A DNA stretch of 64,000 bases from Novosphingobium resinovorum (lineage in GTDB: Bacteria; Pseudomonadota; Alphaproteobacteria; Sphingomonadales; Sphingomonadaceae), in assembly GCF_001742225.1 (NCBI RefSeq), contig NZ_CP017075.1, forward strand, positions 620,001 to 684,000, in the 5' to 3' direction. The position numbers and the translations under genes were made by a program. The notes under the pieces are model-generated. The model did not search any database and had not been told where the DNA came from. It was given only the letters and a program-made list of their open reading frames with translations. Positions 44,921 through 54,405 of the stretch are shown piece after piece (position 1 is the first letter of the stretch; each line of letters starts with the position of its first letter).

Positions 44921-46516
44921 ATGACTGAAAATGCCCTGATCGAAGCCGCACGTGTGTCCAAGGCCTGGCCCTTCCAGGAGGCCCAGAAGCTGCTCAAGCG
45001 GTTCCCGCAGGGCAAACCGGACGGCGCGCCGGTGCTGTTCGAGACCGGCTATGGTCCCTCGGGCCTGCCGCATATCGGCACCTTCCAGGAAGTCCTGCGC
45101 ACCACGCTCGTCCGCCGCGCTTACGAGGCGCTGACCGGCGGCGCGCCGACGCGGCTTGTCGCGTTCTCCGACGATATGGACGGGCTGCGCAAGGTTCCGG
45201 ACAACATTCCGAATGCTGACGTACTCGCCGCCAACCTCGGCAAGCCGCTCAGCCGCATCTCCGATCCGTTCGGCACGCACGAGAGCTTCGCGCATCACAA
45301 CAATGCGATGCTGCGCGAATTCCTCGACCGCTTCGGCTTCGACTACGAGTTCGTCTCGGCCAGTGACCGCTACAATTCGGGCGCGTTCGACGCCGCGCTG
45401 GCGCGGGTGCTCGAATGCAACCAGGCGATCCTCGATGTCATGCTGCCGACGCTGCGCGAGGAGCGCCGCCGGACCTATTCGCCCGTGCTGCCGGTCTCGC
45501 CCACCACGGGCGTGGTGTTGCAGGTGCCGGTCGAGGTCGTCGACGCTAAGACCGGCCTGATCCGCTTCACCGACGAGGACGGCACCGTCGTCGAGCAGTC
45601 GGCGTTCGGCGGCAAGGCCAAGCTGCAGTGGAAGGTCGACTGGGCGATGCGCTGGTTTGCGCTGGGTGTCGACTACGAGATGTGCGGCAAGGACCTGACC
45701 GACTCGGTCACCCAGTCGGGCAAGATCGTGCAGGTTCTCGGCGGGCGTAAGCCCGAGGGGCTGATCTACGAACTGTTCCTCGACGAGAACGGCGAGAAGA
45801 TCTCGAAGTCCAAGGGCAATGGCCTGACCATCGACCAGTGGCTGACCTACGGCACCGAGGAGTCGCTCGGCTTCTACCTGTTCCGCGAGCCCAAGAGCGC
45901 CAAGCAGCTCCACGCCGGCGTGATCCCCAAGGCGGTCGACGAATACTGGCAGTTCCGTGGCAACCTCGCCGGGCAGGCGCTCGACAAGCAGTTGGGCAAT
46001 CCGACCTGGCACCTGCTGCGCGCCAATGGCGGTGGTGAAGGTGCGGGCGACACCGTGCCGGTGACGTTCTCGCTGCTGCTCAACCTCGTCGGCGTGCTCG
46101 GCGCGGACGCGACGGCGGAGCAGGTGTGGTCCTACCTCGGCAACTATGTGGCCGAGGCCAGCCCCGAAGCGCATCCGGACCTTGCAGAGATGGTCCGCGC
46201 CGCGCTCGCCACCAATCGCGACTTCATCGCGCCGACCCTTCATCGCCGTGCGCCGACGGAGAACGAGGCGGCGGCACTGAAGGACCTCGATACGCAGTTG
46301 GCTTCGCTGGACGGGGCCTCGGCCGAAGACCTGCAGAACATCGTGTACGAGATCGGCAAGAACGAGGCTTACGGCTTCGAAAACCTGCGCGACTGGTTCA
46401 AGGCGCTGTATGAAACGCTGCTCGGATCGCCGCAGGGGCCGCGGATGGGGAGCTTTATCGCCCTTTACGGCGTTCCCGAAACGAGGCTGCTGATTGCCGA
46501 GGCGCTTGCTGCCTGA
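44921..46516 (+). CDS. lysS: Lysyl-tRNA synthetase, class I
   Basis: A 531-residue class I LysRS, the type found in archaea and many alphaproteobacteria, unrelated to the common class II enzyme. The HIGH motif appears as PHIGT (residues 50-54) and the KMSKS motif as KISKSKG. The insertion with SPTTGVVLQVPVE and the C-terminal anticodon-binding helical region fit. It charges tRNA-Lys in the cytoplasm. The ATG at 44921 gives a normal N-terminus; upstream codons are repeat-derived. Confidence 0.95.
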   Translation: MTENALIEAARVSKAWPFQEAQKLLKRFPQGKPDGAPVLFETGYGPSGLPHIGTFQEVLRTTLVRRAYEALTGGAPTRLVAFSDDMDGLRKVPDNIPNADVLAANLGKPLSRISDPFGTHESFAHHNNAMLREFLDRFGFDYEFVSASDRYNSGAFDAALARVLECNQAILDVMLPTLREERRRTYSPVLPVSPTTGVVLQVPVEVVDAKTGLIRFTDEDGTVVEQSAFGGKAKLQWKVDWAMRWFALGVDYEMCGKDLTDSVTQSGKIVQVLGGRKPEGLIYELFLDENGEKISKSKGNGLTIDQWLTYGTEESLGFYLFREPKSAKQLHAGVIPKAVDEYWQFRGNLAGQALDKQLGNPTWHLLRANGGGEGAGDTVPVTFSLLLNLVGVLGADATAEQVWSYLGNYVAEASPEAHPDLAEMVRAALATNRDFIAPTLHRRAPTENEAAALKDLDTQLASLDGASAEDLQNIVYEIGKNEAYGFENLRDWFKALYETLLGSPQGPRMGSFIALYGVPETRLLIAEALAA

Positions 46517-46531
46517 CCTGACGGAGACGCG

Positions 46532-47062
46532 ATGCACCGGACCGACCTGACGCCCGAACAGCTCTGCGAGGAACTGCTCGGACGCACTCTGAACGATGTC
46601 GATGCCGAGGAACGACGGGTGCTGCAGCGCATCGCCTCTGGTCAGGTGATGGGGCTGGATGCGCAGGAGGAAGCGGCGCTCCACGCCAGCTTCGGCGACC
46701 GGCTGGCGGATCGCGTTGCGGCCGTCGGAGGGTCCTGGGGCTTCATCATCGCGTTCGGTGTGATCCTGTTTGGATGGATGCTGGTGAACAGCCGCATTCT
46801 GGAGGCATTCGGGCTGCACCCCTTCGATGCCTACCCGTATATCTTCCTCAACCTGATGCTCTCGATGCTGGCGGCGATTCAGGCGCCGGTCATCATGATG
46901 AGCCAGAACCGCGCCTCCGACAAGGATCGCATCGCGGCGCGGCATGACTACGAAGTCAACTTGCGCACGCAGTTGGAGATCATCCGGTTGCACAAGCGGA
47001 TGGATCATCTGTTCGCGTACCTCGACAATCGGGATTGTGCGCGGAGCGGCGAAGACACCTGA
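46532..47062 (+). CDS. DUF1003 membrane protein
   Basis: A 176-residue inner-membrane protein. Two hydrophobic segments (GSWGFIIAFGVILFGWMLVN and PYIFLNLMLSMLAAIQAPVI) are followed by MMSQNRASDKDR, the DUF1003 signature. The C-terminus is a charged helix, probably cytoplasmic. Function unknown. ATG 46532 has ACGGAGA just upstream. It lies 15 nt after lysK and may be cotranscribed. Confidence 0.9.
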   Translation: MHRTDLTPEQLCEELLGRTLNDVDAEERRVLQRIASGQVMGLDAQEEAALHASFGDRLADRVAAVGGSWGFIIAFGVILFGWMLVNSRILEAFGLHPFDAYPYIFLNLMLSMLAAIQAPVIMMSQNRASDKDRIAARHDYEVNLRTQLEIIRLHKRMDHLFAYLDNRDCARSGEDT

Positions 47063-47073
47063 ATCCTGCCCCC

Positions 47074-47117
47074 GTGGGAAGGATGCGCGCGTGTCACCAT
47101 CCCCAACGTCGGCATAC
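47074..47117. repeat. Outer tail of the inverted ~650-bp repeat unit
   Basis: CCCGTGGGAAGGATGCGCGC and onward matches, in inverted orientation, the tail at 37980-38023. Bases 47080-47114 also match 35 nt of the alpha/beta hydrolase gene (38670-38704) with two mismatches. Confidence 0.75.
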
Positions 47118-47122
47118 CCAAC

Positions 47123-47240
47123 GTCGTCATCCCAGCGAAAGCTGGGACCGCTGGCCGCGCAAAGCCCAACCCTCGGCAGGGCGTCCGGACGCTAGTTGGC
47201 CGTAACAGGCCAGCGGTCCCAGCTTTCGCTGGGATGACGG
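47123..47240. repeat. Palindromic intergenic repeat, family A, copy 5
   Basis: Family A arms between DUF1003 and RNA copy 2. It corresponds to copy 2 inside the duplicated unit. Confidence 0.85.
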
Positions 47241-47264
47241 GGGTGTGCGTGCAGTCAGCGCACG

Positions 47265-47680
47265 CAAAAACACCCGCTGGCGAGTGCGGGCCATTACGCC
47301 GGGGAAATCAACGCAACCGAAGTGAACATCGGGTCGGCGTCGGGAGCGTCCAAGCAGGGACGCGGGGTTTTGTTTTCCGTGAAGCTCTGGCGAGCGGCCG
47401 GGTAACTCACGGTGCAGCCCGGCTCGACCTGTATTCCATCGGAAAGTCCCATGTGGCCGTCGTTAGGGTTCGCATCGTTATCGGCCGAAGGCTATCCGGG
47501 ATGGCCCTCCCATGCCCTGCCGTATGTCGCAGGAACGTATGGACGGCGTTTCCGGTAGCGCAGAGACAGTCCGGGTCTTCGAACGGACGCGTGGGTTGCG
47601 TAGCTACGGCTGAAACCGCATCCCGGCCCACGACGCCGACCCGATACACCTCTCCAGCGTGATCATCGCCGGATCGGATG
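47265..47680 (-). ncRNA. Unrecognised structured RNA, copy 2
   Basis: The paralogue of the RNA at 37410. The 5' hairpin lies at 47677-47649: arms CCGATCCGGCG and CGCTGGAGAGG, loop ATGATCA. Nine pairs plus a tandem G-A mismatch replace the fully paired stem of copy 1. The 14-bp closing helix is between 47631-47644 and 47329-47342. The internal palindrome is CGTAGCTACG at 47599-47608 instead of CGCGATCGCG. The 3' end has CCCGC/GCGGG followed by TGTTTTTG, a better terminator than in copy 1. The core otherwise differs from copy 1 by only a few bases. Confidence 0.75.
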
Positions 47681-47686
47681 CTGGGC

Positions 47687-47715
47687 CATATAACCTATTT
47701 GGTTATAAATGTCAA
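47687..47715 (-). promoter_or_regulatory. Promoter with palindromic operator for RNA copy 2
   Basis: TTGACA (complement of 47710-47715), 17-nt spacer, TATATG (complement of 47687-47692). A perfect dyad TATAACC-TATTT-GGTTATA occupies 47689-47707, covering the spacer and most of the -10. Confidence 0.75.
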
Positions 47716-47719
47716 GACA

Positions 47720-48385
47720 TCATTGCCATGCCCGTGTGCGGAACCATTTGGTGACGACGTATTTGACGCCGCGCACCACCGGCCGTGCCGCATGCATGGT
47801 CCATGGATTTGGCGAACCGTCGGGCAGGGCATTGTTCCACAAGAGCAGCGTACCGGCGCAAGGCGGAATGCTGAGCGCGACGCGGGTGAAATCGGTCATG
47901 CCGCCTTCGTCTACCGTGTTGAGATAGACCATGGCGGTCCAGCTGCGCTGTCCGCCGCAGCGCCGTTCGTCGCGCCAGTAACCGGCGGCCGTATCGAACC
48001 AGTCGCAATGTTCGTTGAAGTATTGCCCGCAAAGGTAGCGCTGGCCCTGCGCCGCTTCTCCGCACATGGGCGATATGCCGGTTACCGCCGAGAGGCGCGC
48101 TTCGAGAATGCGGACGCATTCGTCGGCTTCGTCGATGTCGCCCGAATAGCTGGTGCGGTAATCCGGCCAGGACGTTCCATCGACCAAGCTGGACGGGCAG
48201 GCGACACCGTCGATCAGCGTCATCAGGCGCGCGCAAGTCGGCGCCGCGAGAAAGCCGTCGATGGCGTAGATTTCCGCGCGTTCTTCCGGGAAACGACGGA
48301 TGCCGGGCTCGGCTGCCAGCCGTTCCCGCACTGCCGCGCCGATACGGGCAAGAGCCTTGCAGTCGGGATGGGCGGGCGTTGTCAT
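47720..48385 (-). CDS. 2-oxoglutarate/Fe(II) dioxygenase, prolyl 4-hydroxylase type
   Basis: A 221-residue P4H-like oxygenase. The iron ligands are His126 and Asp128 in QYFNEHCDWFD and His198 in PWTMHAARPV; Lys208 in GVKYVVTKW should bind 2-oxoglutarate. GGQRSWTAMVYLN and GTLLLWNN are typical. No signal peptide is seen. Substrate unknown; proline hydroxylation in a protein or peptide is a reasonable guess. The stop is 4 nt from the -35 of the RNA gene that follows. Confidence 0.9.
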   Translation of the reverse strand: MTTPAHPDCKALARIGAAVRERLAAEPGIRRFPEERAEIYAIDGFLAAPTCARLMTLIDGVACPSSLVDGTSWPDYRTSYSGDIDEADECVRILEARLSAVTGISPMCGEAAQGQRYLCGQYFNEHCDWFDTAAGYWRDERRCGGQRSWTAMVYLNTVDEGGMTDFTRVALSIPPCAGTLLLWNNALPDGSPNPWTMHAARPVVRGVKYVVTKWFRTRAWQ

Positions 48386-48462
48386 GACAGGCAGACTATC
48401 CGCATTCGCCGGGAGTTCAATCGCCCGTGTGAAGTATCAGTCTGCCGGATCGTCGTAGGACA

Positions 48463-48495
48463 TAAGAAAACTCCCGGAGTTTTACATCCGGGAGC
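48463..48495 (-). terminator. Intrinsic terminator after the RcnB-like gene
   Basis: On the minus strand CTCCCGGA and TCCGGGAG form a perfect 8-bp stem with loop TGTAAAAC, followed by TTTTCTT. Confidence 0.85.
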
Positions 48496-48520
48496 TTGTC
48501 TTGCTTCACGTTTTTGCGGC

Positions 48521-49486
48521 TTACCAGAAGAAGTCGTAGATCACGTCCACCACTTCGCCGCTATAGATGTCCACCAGCATAACGTCGTCGTAGTAGCGGA
48601 CCCAGCGATAGGGGCCATAGACCGGCGGCAGGCGATAGGCGTAAGGATCGTTGATCCAGTACCGGTTGCCGTAGAACATCGAGCCGAGCGAGAAGCCGAT
48701 GCTCACGCGGCGATAGGAATAGCCGTCGTAGGGCGCATAATACCGGCCCATGCGGTATGTGTTGCGATTGCGATCGCGATAGCGCTGCCAGTCGTAGCGG
48801 TTGTCACGGCGCCAGTCGTTGCGGTTCCACGCCTGATAGCGATCGCCCCGGTCGTTGCCTCGCCAGCCGTTATTGTTGTCTCCGCGGCGATCATTACCGC
48901 GCCAGCCGTTATTGTTGTCTCCGCGACGGTCGTTGCCTCGCCAACCGTTGTTGTCGTCTCGGCGGTTGTTGTCCGCGCGCCATGCATTGTTGCGGTCGCG
49001 GTTGTCGTCGCCTCGGCGGTCGTTGCCGGCCTGCCACCCGTTGCCGCGATCCCGGTTCTGATTATCGTCGCGGCGGATCGCCTGTCCGGCGCCGCGATCG
49101 CCGCCAGGGCGCTGGTCGTTGCCCTGCCAGCCCGGACGTCCCTGTTGCTGGCCCTGCTGCTGACCCTGCGCAGGGCGCGAGCCTTGCCAGTTGGGGCGGT
49201 CGTCGCCGCGCACTTGCTGCTGCGGGGCGGGGCGTGTCTGAGGCTGAGCCTGAGGCTGGCGCTGCTGCTCGCGCATCTGGCGAAGCTGCGGCCCGATCTC
49301 GCTGCGGCCGTTCAGGCGCTGCTGCTGCTGGGGCTGCGGCCGGGACTGGGGACGCTCTGCACGGGCGTTGTTGCCGCGATCACGGCCCTGGTCCTGGGCA
49401 AAGCTCGGGCTCGACATGCCTGTGATCGCGAGCGCCATGGTGGCGGCGGCGATCAGTACACCTGCTTTTCTGTTTATCGTTGCCAT
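48521..49486 (-). CDS. RcnB-family exported protein with Asn/Asp/Arg/Gly repeats
   Basis: A 321-residue protein with signal peptide (MATINRKAGVLIAAATMALA to SFAQ). Residues ~25-120 are Gln/Arg/Pro-rich. Residues ~125-225 hold repeats such as RRGDNNNGWRGND. The C-terminal ~60 residues match the RcnB domain: YRLPPVYGPYRWVRYYDDVMLVDIYSGEVVDVIY is its pattern, seen from YRLPPVYGPYRWVRYYDD onward. E. coli RcnB is periplasmic and limits nickel/cobalt loss; here the role is unknown. The ATG at 49486 has GGAG before it. A clear terminator follows. Confidence 0.85.
   Translation of the reverse strand: MATINRKAGVLIAAATMALAITGMSSPSFAQDQGRDRGNNARAERPQSRPQPQQQQRLNGRSEIGPQLRQMREQQRQPQAQPQTRPAPQQQVRGDDRPNWQGSRPAQGQQQGQQQGRPGWQGNDQRPGGDRGAGQAIRRDDNQNRDRGNGWQAGNDRRGDDNRDRNNAWRADNNRRDDNNGWRGNDRRGDNNNGWRGNDRRGDNNNGWRGNDRGDRYQAWNRNDWRRDNRYDWQRYRDRNRNTYRMGRYYAPYDGYSYRRVSIGFSLGSMFYGNRYWINDPYAYRLPPVYGPYRWVRYYDDVMLVDIYSGEVVDVIYDFFW
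48857..49035 (-). repeat. Degenerate ~39-42-bp tandem repeat inside the RcnB-like gene
   Basis: Repeated codons for GWRGNDRRGDNNN-like units. Two units are near-identical in DNA (around 48863-48925), the rest decayed. Such arrays change length easily by slippage. Confidence 0.7.
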
Positions 49487-49618
49487 TGTTCCGGTCTCCA
49501 AACCGAAGTGCCGGACGGCGAAGCGCGGCTCATCGTTGAACGGGGTGTACCGGATCAGCGCTGTCGCAATGGTGAATGGCGGCGTTGCTCACCGTTAAGT
49601 TTCGTAATGTTGCAGCGA

Positions 49619-49658
49619 CAAAAAAAGCCGCCGCCCGGTTTCCCGAGCAACGGCTTTG
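49619..49658 (-). terminator. Intrinsic terminator after ettA
   Basis: On the minus strand AAAGCCG pairs with CGGCTTT, with an inner GCTCGGG/CCGGGC stem, and a run of seven T residues follows. A second perfect hairpin (AAAGCCGCC/GGCGGCTTT, 49679-49700) lies between it and the stop codon. Confidence 0.85.
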
Positions 49659-49714
49659 TCTGGGCCGGTGCCGTACCGAAAGCCGCCGGATGGCGGCTTT
49701 CGAAACAGCGCAAA

Positions 49715-51394
<1,680 letters not shown>

Positions 51395-51490
51395 GCGGTT
51401 CCTCTGGATGGAATTCGAAGTCTGGAAAACAGTTGGGGCCGCTACTACAGGGGTGAGGGCACATTGCCAAGGGTGAGGCAAAGTACACGC

Positions 51491-51610
51491 GTCGTCCCGG
51501 ACTTGCTCCGGGACCGGTGGCGGTCTTCAGGCATGAACCATCGTTCAAGGCGCGCGAAGCAACGTGGGCTGGTCAGGGCCAGCGGTCCTGGATCACGTCC
51601 GGGATGACGA
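51491..51610. repeat. Palindromic intergenic repeat, family C, copy 2
   Basis: Left arm GTCGTCCCGGACTTGCTCCG plus GGACCGGTGGC and a decayed right arm (CCAGCGGTCCTGGATCACGTCCGGGATGACG). The right arm overlaps the last codons and stop of the membrane protein gene. Confidence 0.75.
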
Positions 51611-52663
51611 TGCCGCTCTGATCAAGTCACGCAGCGTCCGCGGCAGGAAGGCCAGTCCGGCCATGACGGTCGGCACGCTCAGGATCGCCCAGTAGAAGTT
51701 CACCGGCCTTGCGAAGACCGCCAGCAGCAGCGCGATCGTCGCGAGCCACGGCAGCGCGAAGCGGGCCAGCGGCGGCGGCGCTCCCAAAAACCCGAGCAAG
51801 CAGAGCAGCACGGCGAGATAGCTGAACGGAGCCGGGATCAGGTGCAGCAGCGTCACGTCGGCGATGTCCTGCAGCACCGCTCCGGGGCCGCGAAGGCCGT
51901 CCCAGCCTTGTGACAGCGCATCGCCGGGAAGCGAGAGCGGCACGACCGCCTGCCGGTGCAGAAGCAATACCACGGCATAGCCTGCAATCAGCGCAGCCCA
52001 CGCGGCCAGTTCCCGGTATCGGCCGCTCCGCCAAGCCCAGAATGCCGCGAGCAGCACGAAGGGCAGCGCCAGTTCGCGGATCGCCAGCGCCGATGCGGCG
52101 GCAAGGAAGGCGGCGGTCGGGAAGGCGGGAGCCGTCAGGCCCTTGACCCGCAGTGCCATGGCCAGCGCCACGAGCACGCCCGCCCACAATTCATGCGACA
52201 CCGAAAGCCCGGGGCTCGCGACCATCGCGCCGCCGACCAGAACGAGCAGCATGGCCAGCATCCGCTCGCGTCCACTCACCAGCGGCCGCAGCATCGTAAA
52301 CCATGCGGCGGCGGTGACGGCAAGCAGCACGCAGAGGAGGACATGCACCGTGCGCCAGCCCAGCGCTGCCTCGATCCACGCCAGCGTCGGCAGGCGCACC
52401 GTCACGAAGGGGCTGGTCGGAAAGCCGTGCGCGCGCTGGAGGCGGGTGGCGGCATGGTAGTAGCCCTCGCCCCCGGCCACTGCGTTGCCGATGTCGTGAT
52501 AAAGCTGCACGTCGGAATAGCGCCCGTCGCCGCTGATCGCCTCACCGGACTGCGAGGCGCCGATCGTCAGCGTCGCCAGTGCGAGCACCACGAAGAGGGC
52601 GATCACGGCGAGGGCCTGAAGACGGGTGAGGGCGGCGAGCATGGCGCGGTTGTGTTCGCTCAT
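51593..52663 (-). CDS. Polytopic membrane protein of unknown function
   Basis: About 356 residues with some ten hydrophobic segments and a large first periplasmic loop (residues ~40-85). The topology and segments such as ATRLQRAHGFPTSPFVTVRLP resemble GT-C glycosyltransferase or DUF2029-like integral membrane enzymes, but no catalytic motif is certain. The last residues (SSSRT and stop) are encoded inside repeat C2, so the C-terminus was probably reset by repeat insertion. The start at 52663 is tentative; an ATG at 52642 is an alternative. Confidence 0.7.
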   Translation of the reverse strand: MSEHNRAMLAALTRLQALAVIALFVVLALATLTIGASQSGEAISGDGRYSDVQLYHDIGNAVAGGEGYYHAATRLQRAHGFPTSPFVTVRLPTLAWIEAALGWRTVHVLLCVLLAVTAAAWFTMLRPLVSGRERMLAMLLVLVGGAMVASPGLSVSHELWAGVLVALAMALRVKGLTAPAFPTAAFLAAASALAIRELALPFVLLAAFWAWRSGRYRELAAWAALIAGYAVVLLLHRQAVVPLSLPGDALSQGWDGLRGPGAVLQDIADVTLLHLIPAPFSYLAVLLCLLGFLGAPPPLARFALPWLATIALLLAVFARPVNFYWAILSVPTVMAGLAFLPRTLRDLIRAASSSRT

Positions 52664-52710
52664 ACCGGCGGCGACAAGACGCGGCACTGCTTATCCACAT
52701 GGCAACTCTT

Positions 52711-52827
52711 CGTCGTCCCGGACTTGCTCCGGGACCGTTGGCCGAGAATAGCCCATTTCGCGCCGAGCCCCGACGATAGGGCATGTCTAAAGGCAGCCAC
52801 CGGTCCCGGCTCAAGGCCGGGACGACG
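52711..52827. repeat. Palindromic intergenic repeat, family C, copy 3
   Basis: CGTCGTCCCGGACTTGCTCC and its inverted partner (GGTCCCGGCTCAAGGCCGGG then ACGACG) between the divergent membrane protein and M28 peptidase genes, i.e. near promoters rather than gene ends. Confidence 0.75.
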
Positions 52828-52865
52828 CTTGGCAGCGACGGATCGCTCGGTTAGCACTTGCGCAC

Positions 52866-54245
52866 ATGAGCACCCTCCCAGTCCTTCGCGCGGGGCTTCT
52901 TGCCGCCGCGCTGTCCGCTGCCGTCCCGGCTTTCGCAACTCCCCAGCAGGGCTCAGGCGTCGCCTGGGACATCGTCGAGGGCCTGACCACCGAGATCGGC
53001 CCGCGCATGGCCGGCTCCGAGGCCGAGGCGCGCGCACGCGACTGGGGTTCGGCCAAGCTCAAGGCGCTCGGCTTCCAGAACGTGCGGGTGGAGGAGTTCA
53101 AGACCCTCGCCTGGAAGCGCGGTCCCGAGAGCGCGAAGCTGACTGCGCCTTACGCGCAGCCGCTGGCGATCACCGCGCTCGGTTTCTCGGTTCCGACGCC
53201 CAAGGGCGGGCTGAAGGCGCCGCTGGTCTACTTCCCGACGCTCGACGCGCTGGAAGCGGCGCCCGAGGGATCGCTCAAGGGCAAGGTGGCCTTCATCGAC
53301 CACGCGATGCGCGCGGCGCAGGATGGTTCGGGCTATGGCCCTTACGGCAATGTGCGCCGTCAGGGGCCGACGATTGCCTCGCGCAAGGGCGCGGCGGGCG
53401 TGGTGATCCGCTCGGCGGGCACCGACAGCCACCGCAACCCGCATACCGGCGTCACCATCTTCGCCAAGGATGTGCAGCCGATCCCGGCAGGGGCGGTGTC
53501 GAACCCCGACGCCGACTTGATCGCCCGCACTGCCGCAAGGGCTGCGGCGGGGGGCAAGCCGATGGCCATCGACCTGACGCTGGAGGGCAAGCCATTCCCT
53601 GACGCGCCATCGGGCAACGTCATCGCCGACCTGCCGGGGCGCGATCCCTCGCTGCCGATCATCGTCATCGCCTGTCACCTCGACAGCTGGGACCTTGGCA
53701 CCGGCGCGATCGATGATGCTTCGGGCTGTGCAATCGTGACGGCGGCGGCGCTTGCCGCGCAGCAGGGCGGGCAGGCTTTGCGCACCATCCGCGTGCTGTG
53801 GTCCGGCAACGAGGAAATGGGCGTCGGAGGCGGCGGCGGCGCGGCCTATGCGCGCATGCACGGGTCGGAGCCTCACGCCGTCGCGATGGAGAGCGACTTC
53901 GGCGCGGACAAGGTCTGGGCGGCGAAGTTCAACACTGCACCTGAAAACAAGCCGCTGGTGGACAAGGTGAAGGCGGCGCTCTGGCCGATGGGCGTGGTCC
54001 CGCATGAGGGCGAGACCGAGGGCGGGGCCGACGTCGCCGCGATCATCAAGGCACAGGATTTGGCGGTGATCGATCTCGGGCAGGACGGGATGCACTACTT
54101 TGATTTGCACCACACGCCGGACGATACGCTCGACAAGGTCGATCCTGCGGCGCTTCAGCAGAACGTCGATGCCTGGGCGGCGGTTTTGAGGGTGATCGCG
54201 AATGAGCCTGGGGTGATCGGGAAAGCCGGGGCCAAGAGCGAGTAG
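52866..54245 (+). CDS. Exported M28-family zinc aminopeptidase
   Basis: A 459-residue metallopeptidase with signal peptide (residues ~1-24, to AFA). A protease-associated insert (~120-215) precedes the catalytic domain. Metal ligands appear in ACHLDSWDLGTGAIDDASG (His, Asp), NEEMG (Glu pair), ESDFG (Asp) and LHHTPDDTLDKVD (His). This fits the two-zinc M28 aminopeptidase/carboxypeptidase Q type. It probably trims peptides in the periplasm. No partner genes. Confidence 0.9.
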   Translation: MSTLPVLRAGLLAAALSAAVPAFATPQQGSGVAWDIVEGLTTEIGPRMAGSEAEARARDWGSAKLKALGFQNVRVEEFKTLAWKRGPESAKLTAPYAQPLAITALGFSVPTPKGGLKAPLVYFPTLDALEAAPEGSLKGKVAFIDHAMRAAQDGSGYGPYGNVRRQGPTIASRKGAAGVVIRSAGTDSHRNPHTGVTIFAKDVQPIPAGAVSNPDADLIARTAARAAAGGKPMAIDLTLEGKPFPDAPSGNVIADLPGRDPSLPIIVIACHLDSWDLGTGAIDDASGCAIVTAAALAAQQGGQALRTIRVLWSGNEEMGVGGGGGAAYARMHGSEPHAVAMESDFGADKVWAAKFNTAPENKPLVDKVKAALWPMGVVPHEGETEGGADVAAIIKAQDLAVIDLGQDGMHYFDLHHTPDDTLDKVDPAALQQNVDAWAAVLRVIANEPGVIGKAGAKSE

Positions 54246-54294
54246 CAGTCGGTCTCCACTCCGGTTCTTTCGACGTGCCAGCCTTAAACATTCT

Positions 54295-54383
54295 TCGTCA
54301 TCCCCGCGAAAGCGGGGACCCATCTGATGGAGCTGCAACAGGCGCCGTCAGGAGATGGGTTCCCGCCTGCGCGGGAATGACGA
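54295..54383. repeat. Palindromic intergenic repeat, family D
   Basis: Arms CGTCATCCCCGCGAAAGCGG plus GGACCCATCT and the inverted copy GATGGGTTCCCGCCTGCGCG plus GGAATGACG, separated by ~28 nt, between the convergent M28 and CitE-like genes. Confidence 0.85.
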
Positions 54384-54405
54384 CCCAATGAGAATGATCG
54401 TGGCC

